In this document: positions 22,602-31,463 of the stretch, in pieces
Numbering within the stretch: position 1 is the first letter of the stretch
Layout: the number at the start of each line of letters is the position of its first letter
Source: Apoderus coryli
Lineage: Eukaryota; Arthropoda; Insecta; Coleoptera; Attelabidae
Assembly: GCA_911728435.2 (NCBI GenBank)
Contig: OU452198.1
Span: 4,526,001-4,590,000 of the forward strand
Direction of reading: 5' to 3'
Length of the DNA stretch: 64,000 nt
Program-made: the position numbers and the translations under genes
Notes under the pieces: model-generated
What the model was told of the DNA's origin: nothing
Seen by the model: the letters and a program-made list of their open reading frames with translations, nothing else
Database searches by the model: none

Positions 22602-22922
22602 TTGTTTAACGTTGTGTTTTGGGGTAGTTTCAAGCCACGGGTATTTGTCACTTGGATAGACATTCTGTATTTAAGATGTTGTTGTTTTATGGATAAAGGT
22701 GACTGTTTTCTGTTTGATATTTATAGGGGAATTCCTGCATCGTCAAATTTCAACAATTTTCACTTTAATAGTACAGTCATAACACGGGTGATATTGATAC
22801 CAGCAGAAGTTAACGCAGTGCGACCTCCTAATTCGCTTGTCGACGGTAGCAAATTGGGAGTTTCACAATTTAAAATTTGGTTGGATATTTTAATTTTGTT
22901 TTCCACTGAGTCTTATATGTAA
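22602..22922 (+). CDS. Unrecognised open frame
   Basis: A frame of 106 codons from ATG at 22602. It has aromatic, hydrophobic patches at its N-terminus (F-W-G-S-F, a C-C-C-F run) but no domain that I recognise. It lies in a GC-richer interval (about 22.6-23.9 kb) and downstream of a possible TATA box. It may be non-coding or part of an element I do not know. No neighbouring exon can be linked to it. Confidence 0.15.
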   Translation: MFNVVFWGSFKPRVFVTWIDILYLRCCCFMDKGDCFLFDIYRGIPASSNFNNFHFNSTVITRVILIPAEVNAVRPPNSLVDGSKLGVSQFKIWLDILILFSTESYM

Positions 22923-23599
22923 TCCTCCACAACTGTTGAAGATTTCCACCCTCCATGTCGTATAGAGGCAACTTGAATCGGGCCCACCAAGCACAGACGC
23001 CGATGTTCGCCTAAAACAATGCCCTGTGTAACTCTCGGACTTCGACAATTTAAGGAACTGCACGGCGAAAAAAAGTTCACAAACGATGGCCGGACAAGAA
23101 GTAACAACTCCATCACACATCATTGAGAACACTAGACTTCCGCATCTTCTATTTAATTCAGAAATTATGAAATATTGTAACGATTGCTTTCGTCGTTACT
23201 GGCTGGCGTTCAATTGGTTCCAAAGCGGTTTGCTTCTTGGGCGCCAGTTTTTTCACGTGGTATGCTCCACGGACACCGGGTAACTAAAGTGGAGATAGTA
23301 ATTCCAGGGATCGGGTCTTTAATCCGACTAAAACAGGGCCTGAAAGGCTTAGTGCTGGTATCTAACAAACACAGATTACAAAGTTTACTAATTTATTTAC
23401 AATAAATATTTGTACAGATCACAGCTAAACTTAAATGCAAAAACTCTTTAAATAACAATAAGGAATGGATATTTGAAACGCTGTCAGGATAGTGGAATAT
23501 GCGGGATCGTGTGTTAGGACATTATCGAGTGAGTTTCCCCACGAGGGGAGGTTACGGTATTCTTGAAACTAAAAACGGGTCACCTCGGTGAGTACCATC

Positions 23600-23905
23600 G
23601 GTCTACGGTCTCGTGGCTTCGAATCAGCGGTTCAGGGTAAGTAGGACACGCCAGAAAGCCGTTTGAATCCGCCGCCGTAGCATAGGCAGACCAAAATAAC
23701 CACGGGGAAGGTATAATCCGTCCGGACAGCTGACATGCAGCGCCTTCAGTTAGTCCAGTTTAGAGTAAGCTGGAAGCGCTAGAAAGCCACGTGAATCCGC
23801 CACCGTACTGTAGGCAGACCCACATAAGCCATGGATAAGGTCCAAACCGGCTGTACAGGACAACCCCGCACAGTATAGTGGGGATGCCGTAGTCCCGAGA
23901 AGGGA
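23600..23905 (+). repeat. GC-richer tandem repeat, period about 128 bp
   Basis: Two degenerate units share CCAGAAAGCC/CTAGAAAGCC, TGAATCCGCC and GTAGGCAGACC-like blocks in the same order (23650-23715 and 23778-23845). The composition differs sharply from the flanks. The pattern resembles spacer-like or RNA-gene-like repeats, but I cannot fold or identify it. Confidence 0.5.
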
Positions 23906-24109
23906 AAGTAGGATACACCAAGCAGGGAAGCTTTAATAATTTAATTTGTTAGAATATCCTTGAAGATATAGACCTACTTTAGCCGCCTACATATATTTTT
24001 TTAGTAAATGGGTAAAAAATCAAATTGAAAAAAGTGTAATAAATAAAAATTTTTAAATGGCATATTATATTTTTTTGCATCAAAAATAAGAGCAAGTTTA
24101 TGAAAGGAT

Positions 24110-24545
24110 GTCTATCCCAAAAATATTAAATACAAAAGTTTTAGGACAATTACACGTCTGTACAGAAAATTTACCGGAACCTCAAGTGTGAAAAGAAAAA
24201 GGAGAAATGGATTTAAACATTTTACTTCGTTTCGAATCGTAAAGTATCTCAAACTTTACGACAAACAGGCTTCCAAAATAGATCATCTTCTTTCGGAAAG
24301 GTAAGAAAGGAACTCACAAAACATTCTTAGAGACCCTATAAGTAGCGAACAACGCAGCCATTATCTCCTGAACAGAAGCGAAAACCAGTTCAATATTGCC
24401 AGAAAATGCTGCACAGAATGAGCAAAGATCCTCTTTATAAAATTTTGTGGTCAGATAAATTCTCATTCTCAGCCAGTGGAGTACCAAATAAGGAAAACCA
24501 TAGATTTTGGACCACTGACAATAGAAACTTTGATAGAGAAACGTG
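24110..24545 (+). pseudogene. Tc1/mariner-type DDE transposase fragment
   Basis: In shifting frames the plus strand encodes a basic R-T-I-T-R-L-Y-R-K-F segment, a V-S-Q-T-L-R-Q-T-G-F HTH-like piece, PLSPEQKRKPVQYC, and then I-L-W-S-D-K-F-S-F followed by ENHRFWTTDN. The last two blocks match the first catalytic Asp region (x-S-D-E-x-x-F) and the Y-W-x-x-x-N block of insect Tc1/mariner-type transposases. The second Asp and the Glu are not present. Several frameshifts show that it is a relic. Confidence 0.6.
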
Positions 24546-24686
24546 ATTTCAAGGAAAAACTGATAGTTTGCAAAATATTGGCAATTTTACATTTTTCTAT
24601 TACAATAGTGATATGAATTTGAAATTTAATTGATTTTAGTTGGCCATGATGGCTTTAGATAGCAAATAAATATGACACTTGACAAA

Positions 24687-24699
24687 AATAATCAACTAT
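24687..24699 (+). repeat. Target-site duplication, left, of the Penelope-like element
   Basis: AATAATCAACTAT is repeated exactly at 25742-25754, flanking the Penelope-like insertion. Confidence 0.75.
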
Positions 24700-24733
24700 T
24701 TTAGACAAAAAACTTCCACAGGCGATTGAACTT

Positions 24734-24915
24734 ACTGAAACTATACTTCTGGATAAATCCTGCGTCAAATTTAAACTAGCTAACGTTTCGCTGATCATCC
24801 TGTCAGCTTCTTCAGAGCAACTTCACGTAAACGCGGTTAAACTGAAACTAAATTCTCTTGCTGTAAACATATCCCTATATAGTGGTGCCATCGGTCTGTG
24901 CCTTGCTTGTCGCTT
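24734..24915 (-). repeat. Penelope terminal repeat, left (inverted)
   Basis: Reverse complement of 25560-25741, same length (182 bp) with only a few substitutions. It contains a hammerhead motif on the minus strand. Its inner end runs directly into the surviving RT frame. Confidence 0.85.
24771..24826 (-). ncRNA. Hammerhead ribozyme in the left Penelope repeat
   Basis: Same layout as the motif at 25649-25704, on the minus strand: CTGAAGA, helix II GCTGA...TCAGC, GAAA, self-complementary ACGT, and a GTT cleavage triplet. The 3' arm AGCTAGTTTAA pairs with the 5' arm GTGAAGTTGCT with AGC/GCT next to the core and further pairs beyond small mismatches. The left copy pairs slightly better than the right. 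Confidence 0.7.
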
Positions 24916-24919
24916 ATTC

Positions 24920-25600
24920 ATGGAAAATTTCGAAGACCAAGCAATAAGTTCTTACCCACTTAAACCAAAAATATGGAAAAGATATGTTGACGACATTTTT
25001 ATAATCTGGCCTCATGGACGAGACACTATTCAGGATTTTCTTACCCATGTAAACTCTATACATTCTAGTATCCGATTAACTATAGAAATTGAAGAAAACA
25101 ACAAGTTGCCTTTTCTAGACCTTCTTATAAGCCGTAAACCAGACATGACTTTAGGTTATTCAGTATATAGGAAGCCAACACACACTGATAGATATCTCAA
25201 CGCAGACTCACATCATGATCCAAGGCAGAATTCATCCGTAATAAATTCATTAGTTCATCGTGCATTTTCTCTATCACAACCAGAATCGCTTGAATCAGAA
25301 CTATCACATCTCACATCTGTTCTACTATCCAATAACTATAAATTAAAAGATATCCAACGATCGATAAGGAAATATAAATCACCTATTTCAAATAGAAATA
25401 ACAGTACACCGTTCTACTATCAAAGAAAAATACGGGAGGCAATAGAAATTTTCAAACAACCAATAAACTTAAACCGTGATACGGGTTTATATCTTTCACC
25501 CATATGGCACGCAGTCATCAAGAACCCAACCCCACCCCTACCAACACCGACCAACCACGAAGCGACAAGCAAGGCACAGACCGATGGCACCACTATATAG
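24920..25600 (+). pseudogene. Penelope-like reverse transcriptase, truncated, EN domain deleted
   Basis: The frame begins at the YVDD region (K-I-W-K-R-Y-V-D-D-I-F-I-I, residues about 16-30), followed by LPFLDLLISRK and Y-R-K-P-T-H-T-D-R-Y-L-N, which are the signature palm and thumb blocks of Penelope RTs. After K-L-K-D-I-Q-R-S-I-R-K-Y it jumps to R-E-A-I-E-I and DTGLYLSPIW, the extreme C-terminus of the GIY-YIG endonuclease. Most of the endonuclease is therefore deleted, as is everything N-terminal to YVDD. The last 14 or so codons read into the inverted terminal repeat. The first Met is a convenience start. Confidence 0.88.
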
Positions 25601-25741
25601 GGATATGTACACAGCAAGAGAATTTAGTTTCAGTTTAACCGCGTTTACGTGAAGTTGCTCTGAAGAAGCTGACAGGATGATCAGCGAAACGTTAGGTAGT
25701 TTAAATTTGACGCAGGATTTATCCAGAAGTATAGTTTCAGT
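25560..25741 (+). repeat. Penelope terminal repeat, right
   Basis: Mirror of 24734-24915. It holds a hammerhead motif on the plus strand, the same strand as the RT frame, and is followed at once by the right 13-bp target duplication (25742-25754). Confidence 0.85.
25649..25704 (+). ncRNA. Hammerhead ribozyme in the right Penelope repeat
   Basis: CTGAAGA at 25660-25666, helix II GCTGA-(loop)-TCAGC, GAA at 25686-25688, self-complementary ACGT (25689-25692), GTT cleavage triplet ending at 25693. The conserved core (CUGANGA, GAAA) is intact. Helix I pairs only in part here. Hammerheads with such a short helix III work as dimers in other Penelope-like elements, which suggests the same here. Confidence 0.7.
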
Positions 25742-25854
25742 AATAATCAACTATGACAAATTGTAGACATTAATTAGTAGTAATAATCATGGCGCGCGTA
25801 TAAATTATACTAACACACTAAAAATGCACTAAAGTGCGTAAAAATCAGTACTAG

Positions 25855-25975
25855 CACTGCAAACGTCAAGCGTAAACAAACAAATCGATACAAATGCCTC
25901 CGCGGGGTTGCCACGCAATAATGTTGGATTTTATTAGTAAACATATAAAAAGTTCTGCAGCATATAAACACAATG
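25855..25975 (+). repeat. Dispersed repeat, uninterrupted copy
   Basis: GCAAACGTCAAGCGTAAACA through CCTCCGCGGGGTTGCCACGC to AAAAAGTTCTGCAGCATA. The same sequence is split into two halves at 9660-9745 and 11886-11960. Confidence 0.65.
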
Positions 25976-25979
25976 CTAA

Positions 25980-26778
25980 ACGGCACACACTTCAATTTTA
26001 AGAGATGACCATAAGTGTCTTAGTTTTTCTTTGTGACAACCGTACGTGTTTTAGGATTTGGCAAACCCCGAATTCTGTAACAACACAACAACACTCTTAT
26101 TATCTTAATTGCATGCAGGAAACATATATTTATTACTTCTAATTCACCCTCGTAAAACACCATAAATCAAAACCGCTTGTTCAAACTTCTACGTACTAAC
26201 CACTTGATGTGTCAGTAATGAACTGGTATTGTTCAACATCGAAATTTTGTATCGAACAACATGGGGAATATGAGGGTCGACTTTGAAACATCTCTCATCA
26301 GGTGTAATGATTATTATCTATGTTAGTTCCGGCGACATTATTCTGATATATTGATGCAATACACCCACTCCTAATATGGTTAATCTGGTACAACTAGGCA
26401 ATTGAAACGTTATCTCGTTAGTATATAGGTAACAAAAACAAATGACAAGCGGTTCAATTATTATTGTAAAATCCTGGAATGGATGGGAAGGGTTAGAATG
26501 AAGTACTTCTGGAAACTTGTCGTTTCTCAAGTCATGCAAATATTACCAGTCATTCATGAATCGGTCTCGCATAGATCTCTGATATGGCTATCATTTTGAT
26601 TAAAAGACTTGTTAGTTCATTTGTTTGCAGCGTTCGTCGCATTTTGTTATTTTTAAAAGTTACGGTGAAACTTGATCAACGAATTTGCATTAAGATTTGC
26701 TTTAAACTTGAAAAGCGTGGTATTATAATCGATAACCTTGGGAATTTTAATCTAATTCCTTATGTTACATGGCGTGTG
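25980..26778. other. Region without recognisable gene
   Basis: No coding signature. The frames at 26318-26539 (minus) and 26584-26781 (plus) match no family. Confidence 0.35.
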
Positions 26779-27155
26779 TAGCTGTTATTTAAACTTCTTC
26801 ATAGAAAAATTGCCATAGTTTGGCACTTATTTTGCGTAGAACATTCATCTGAGAAAAGTATTTTTTTAATAACTTCAAAAAGCACAAAAATTTGAACTAA
26901 ATTTAAAAAACCGCGTACAGAATAAAACTGACTGAATGCAGAGTAGTAGGTTTAACATTCTTACGTCGTTACTCGCAATTCTTTATTATTATTTGCCAAT
27001 TTACTTCTATCTAAGTACATTTTTTCTGTACGCGGTTATTTAAATTTAGTTGAGATTTGTTTTGTGCTTTTTGAAGTTATTAAATGATGCATGTTTTACG
27101 CAAAATAAGTGTCAAACTATGGCGATTTTTCATGAATAATTTTAAATAACAGCTA
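26779..27155. mobile_element. Palindromic MITE with TA ends
   Basis: The left arm TAGCTGTTATTTAAA... is mirrored by ...TTTAAATAACAGCTA at the right. Matching continues inward for about 150 bp per arm, including CCATAGTTTG(G/A)CACTTATTTTGCG and an inner AACCGCGTACAGAA block. The ends are TA, the dinucleotide used by Tc1/mariner elements. It is 377 bp long with no coding capacity. Confidence 0.75.
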
Positions 27156-27339
27156 AAGCCCCTAAAAACATGTTTATATTAAAAAATGAAGTGATTAGTT
27201 TAATAATTATCACTGTCCTCATAATAAGTCGGGCCCAATTGTTATTTCCTGTAATACTTCGAGGCCTGTGCTTGTCTTGTTGCTCTTAATGCCATTTGGA
27301 TAGCATAACTTAGGATTGTCACAGGAGTTGAATCTCTTA

Positions 27340-28058
27340 AGGTGGACTTCCCGCTGTGCGACTATCGCTCAGCGATCGTCGCTATGGGTATGTTTTCCTC
27401 CCAGCGTTTGCGACGATTAACTTTCCCGCATGTATCGGTAATTTTATTTCAGTTGTTCGTTCGTTCTGTGGCTGTGTAGTAGTTTTCAGAAATTTTTGGG
27501 ATGAGTTTAACGCGCAACCTACTTGTGGCCTATATGCTGTACGAGGAGGCCGAAGATGATGACTTACTTCAAATGTGTATCGCACAACGAAATGGAGTCC
27601 ATTCGATGTACACCACAAGACGGGAGGAGGGCTTTTTCACAAAATTAATAGAAACCCATTTGAAACCCGACGATAGAAAATTCCGCAAATTTTTTAGATT
27701 GAATCCACATCAATTTAATTACGTGTTAAATTTAATCAAGGATGATATCAAATGTAATTCTTTCAATAGAGTTTTGTATCCAATAAGACACTGCCTCGAT
27801 CAATTTTTCATCTTCTGCGGCGTTGAACAAGATTTTATCTTGTGAACACATAGCGCACTACATTAAAAACAAAACGAAACTAACGAATAGTCGCTGGCCG
27901 CAGCGACTATATTTGCTCTGAGAGCAGACGGCGCCGGCGGCTGTCGCGTGGAGGACAGTGCTTCCATAAAACAACAACGGTAGCAGTATCATAGCGATAG
28001 TCGCCAGCGACGATCGCTGAGCGATCGTCGCAACAGACGCCCGGAGGAAAATCAACCT
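27340..28058 (+). mobile_element. PIF/Harbinger element, internally deleted
   Basis: The element starts AGGTGGACTTCC and ends, inverted, with AGGTTGATTTTCC. Both termini then share GCGAC(T/G)ATCGCTCAGCGATC (left 27358-27380, right about 28008-28032). A TTA lies outside each end (27337-27339; 28059-28061), the 3-bp duplication of PIF/Harbinger. The element is 719 bp, too short for the two usual proteins, and holds only a transposase N-terminus. Confidence 0.85.
27501..27845 (+). pseudogene. Harbinger (HARBI1-like) transposase, N-terminal part
   Basis: The frame of 114 codons includes an acidic Y-E-E-A-E-D-D-D start, then F-F-T-K-L-I-E-T-H-L and KFRKFFRLNPHQFNYVLNLI. The latter is the conserved F-R-x-x-x-x-F-x-x-L-L helix block preceding the DDE core in PIF/Harbinger transposases. 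No DDE motifs follow, because the element is deleted after residue about 100. The Myb/MADF partner protein of autonomous Harbingers is also absent. It sits between the TIRs described for the element. Confidence 0.75.
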
Positions 28059-28419
28059 TTAACGATTTTGATTTTAATCGCTTCGTCTGCTCCGAACTGG
28101 ATTCAAAAGAAATTGTTTGCCGGCCACGTTTCTTTTCTGGTGTCTTAGATTCATCCATTTTTTTAAAGGAAATAGAGGCATCCAGTCATTCACCAATATT
28201 TTTAAAGAATTTTTCTTCCATTTTAAATGCTTTTATCCAACGCGCTTTATATTGAGATTTAAAATGAGAATAATTTTTATCTAAGGCCTTCAATAAAGTT
28301 TTATCGCATTTTATTCGTTTCTTAAGCTCTTCTTTTAAAAAACTAAATTGGTCATCAATTTCACTCTTTTGAAAACTTCTCATAATATTAAGAAGTCCTC
28401 TTCTTGTTATAAACATAGT

Positions 28420-29772
28420 ATTGGAACGCGCTCCTGAAATAAAACAAAAATATCTAATTTAATGCGTAATATAGGTATGCCGTAATAAATTATTATTTAA
28501 GTTTACGTTTAATGAAATAGAGACGAGAAGTGCAAATAAGTGCAACAAAATCAAGTGGCGTTGAAAACTGCTAACAATATTGATTACAAAAATATTAAAA
28601 TTAATCCTTGGACTGCCTTGGAACATTACTAACAGCCTTTATATTTCTCAGAATTTTTAAAAATTTTAAAATATTACCTTACTTTTGCTTGAACCCATAT
28701 TTATAAACTTATATTAACTGATATATACTTTTATACTGATTTATATAACACATACCTAAACCTGAAGGTTCCATTTCCTAAGTAACAAAATTGAGATAAT
28801 CTAAATTAAGCATAACACAAAAATAGGTTAAAATTTACACAGTAACAATTTACGTATAGGCTTTGCAACCAATGCACATCGACTGAGACGTGTGACGATG
28901 AACTGAATGAGGTTAGTGACCTCACTCATTGCGTTTATTATGTCACAAGGTATCGTGCATTGATAAATAATATTGGATTAGGTGTATTTGATATTTAGTT
29001 TTTTGATGTATTGCCAACTTTTTGGGTTTGTGGCCCCAGTGTGCGCCGCTGTCGTGAACCATACGCAGTCGACAGTAGAAAAAACATGCACAAAATAAAC
29101 AAAACCCAAAATTGAATTTTTCCGCAGGTATAAACACACAAAGAGATCAAACTGGGAGTTATTATTATCTGCTTATATGTTGCCTTTTACCAATGTTTTA
29201 TGGGAGAAATGAGGCCGACTCAATATGTGCGATGAAGCGAAAATTGTGACGCATAGAGGAAGCATCAATTCCACTTTAATAACAGAAAACTCAATGTTAT
29301 ATCTATCCCTGGACCAAGTACTATACTTGGTTTATGTGTGAATATGCAACATGACTTGGGAATAAATTCCTTAAAAATGTATGTGTATTTAGTATTTATA
29401 GCTGCATATACTGGTTATACAGTGATGACCAAAAGTCACACATAAATTCGATAAAATTTGAAGAAACATTTTTTTGGAAGAAACAAACATGTCAGTAAAG
29501 TTGCCCGTTCTTTGACGTCACAGAAAAGTATGCAGGGTTGATTATGTAATAGATAAACGTAATTGGCATAATGGTTTTCTTATGTATTGGTCCATTCCAA
29601 ATGGCCATAGGCTATGACACATAGATGGCGTTACTAGATTTTTTTCCATAAAACCAATATAGTCCTTGCGGTAAATTCATATTCTGTCAGCTGTGTCCTT
29701 TGTATTTCTTGATGTTAAATCTGATGGTACGATGCTTGCCTTGACTCCTAAAATATTAATTGGAAGCATAAC
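28420..29772. other. Region without recognisable gene
   Basis: AT-rich; no exon or element ends I can name. ACATAGATGGCGTTACTAG at 29620-29638 is one of several dispersed copies of this short motif. Confidence 0.4.
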
Positions 29773-30132
29773 CACAGTATAATAAATAATACAGTATTCT
29801 GACTTTCCGCTTGCGAGCCGTCCTGCGCATCTCGTCGCGTATGCCGGCATTATGGGTTAAAACGTCACAATAATCTCATAGACGTAGATAGATACCGTTC
29901 ACTTGTGTGTTCAATATATTGTCGGCGTGTACGAGATAAATAAATATTGTGTTTAAATCTAATTCTGTGTTTTGTGTTTTTGGTATAGTGTTCGTGAGAA
30001 TTAAAAGGATATTATTTTTATTAACGTATCTTATGATTAATACAATGAACAATAAGGGAGGACATGTGTGAACTGCAAAATGTTGTCCCAATAAGCGGTA
30101 CACTTGCTATAAACATTTTTTTCGCTTCCCCA
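29773..30132 (-). repeat. Dispersed repeat, copy B
   Basis: Reverse complement of 15150-15510, about 360 bp, highly similar. It lies 14 kb from copy A in the opposite orientation. Confidence 0.65.
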
Positions 30133-30134
30133 TT

Positions 30135-31463
30135 GTTGTTGTTGAACTTGCACTGATCAACCCTGTGGCTGCGGTGATTTGTGTAGCCAAGCCCATTCAC
30201 GAGTAGGAGGGCTGGTCGGTAAGTGCGTTCCATTTTGTTCTTACAACTGCAAAGGATTTCTTTTTCCGGCTACGTGGTGTGTAAATAGAAGTGCCATTTA
30301 CCTGGTGTTTTTTTTTTATTCTTAATTTTTCTTTCATAACTTTAATTACATAATTCTAATACGGAAGCAATTTTGAGTAATAATTTTGTGATTGTCGTAT
30401 TGTATAAGATATACTTACGATATAATATAATATCGAAATATGTTAAGGAAAAAAAAATAATAATAATTTTGTATGCCGATCGTGTACACGACTGCGCAAT
30501 CTAGTTGTAATTGAAGTATAATAATTCGAATGATCTGATTGATTGGTAGGCAAACATTTATCAGCATTCTTGTATATATTTTCATTACTTTAATTTGAGT
30601 AAATGTTTCTCTTTCTTTCTTGAAAAATACAATTTAATTAATATAGTTCATATTCTAAATTTAGCGCCATGCGTTTTTTTTATTATTACTTTATGTTCGA
30701 ACTAATTTTTTTTTTTGGGTTTAAGTCAGAGGCAACCGGAAACCACTGGTGTTTCATAGTTTTTCATTGGTTCCAGTCTGTTGTGGGTATAGCGACGTAA
30801 AACTATGAGGAGCCCTATTCTATTACTTTAAAACCCTCGCCCGTTCTCCACTGTTAAAGCTGGCGGCCGTCCCTATATTTACGTAACAAACTGGTATATT
30901 ACGGGTTCCCGTGAAACTTGACTAGCCTAAACGTTAAAGTTGCGTTACATACAAAAAGGGCGTTACAAAACCAAACAATAGCTTGATAACAATTATCCGA
31001 CCTGTTTAAACGTGGTCGTACCCGCACAAATGATGCAGAGCGTGTAACAAAATAGAACCCGCCACTGGCAAGCTTACAGATTACTTAATTCTAGAATACA
31101 TGGGTGCCAGATCACTTCTTTCTGAGAATTTCTAATTTCTAACAAGTTCTTTTTCTAATATATATTTACGATAACACGAAATATTCCCATAGATTTGTTT
31201 ACATATGGCTCTTATTTTTTCTAAACATAAATACGAATGTACCCTAATATTATGTGTTTACGACAAACATATTTATGGGGTCTAAAAAAGGGCAGAAAAG
31301 TTATCTGCATCATAAAAATTAAAAGCTTTTAAAATTCATTCATACATGTTCTTAAGATAATATTTTTTTTGCTAAATTCTTTCCTTTGTGCAACACAAAA
31401 GTTACAGATATTTATTAGACAACAGTGTTGCCGATTTGCTCAAGTATTGCTTTCCCTAACATT
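30135..31463. other. Region without recognisable gene
   Basis: No gene seen. A GC-richer patch at 30720-30930 (AGAGGCAACCGGAAACCACT...) might belong to a SINE, but I could not establish A and B boxes. Confidence 0.35.

Larger units (their letters stand above)
24700..25741 (+). mobile_element. Penelope-like retroelement with inverted terminal repeats
   Basis: A 1042-bp insertion bounded by an exact 13-bp duplication. It carries a truncated Penelope RT frame between two inverted 182-bp repeats (24734-24915 and 25560-25741) that mirror each other along their whole length. Penelope-like elements often carry LTR-like terminal repeats in direct or inverted order with hammerhead ribozymes inside, and both features are seen here. 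A 34-bp segment (24700-24733) lies between the left duplication and the left repeat. The copy is deleted internally and cannot move on its own. Confidence 0.85.
27242..28416 (-). pseudogene. Unidentified minus-strand reading frame interrupted by a Harbinger element
   Basis: The minus strand codes from 28416 to 28186 for a Lys-rich segment (K-E-E-L-K-K-R-I-K and W-I-K-A-F-K-M-E-E-K-F). From 28158 it codes M-D-E-S-K-T-P-E-K-K-R-G-R, then SFESSSEQTKRLKSKSL up to the TTA at 28059-28061. Beyond the inserted element the same frame continues from the TTA at 27337-27339 as L-R-D-S-T-P-V-T and MALRATRQAQASKYYRK to a TAA at 27242-27244. R-G-R-x-x-x-S-F-E-x-S-S-x-x-T-K-R blocks occur in many uncharacterised insect proteins; the function is unknown. 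Exon limits cannot be fixed. Confidence 0.5.

Noticed and set aside
26270..26305. TTTGAAACATCTCTCATCAGG resembled an inverted hammerhead core
   Set aside because: The GAAAC lies on the wrong strand relative to the CTGATGA box, so the order of elements is incompatible.
30720..30930. Possible tRNA-derived SINE (TTGGTTCCAGTCTG as a B box)
   Set aside because: No matching A box at the expected distance, and the B-box match is partial.
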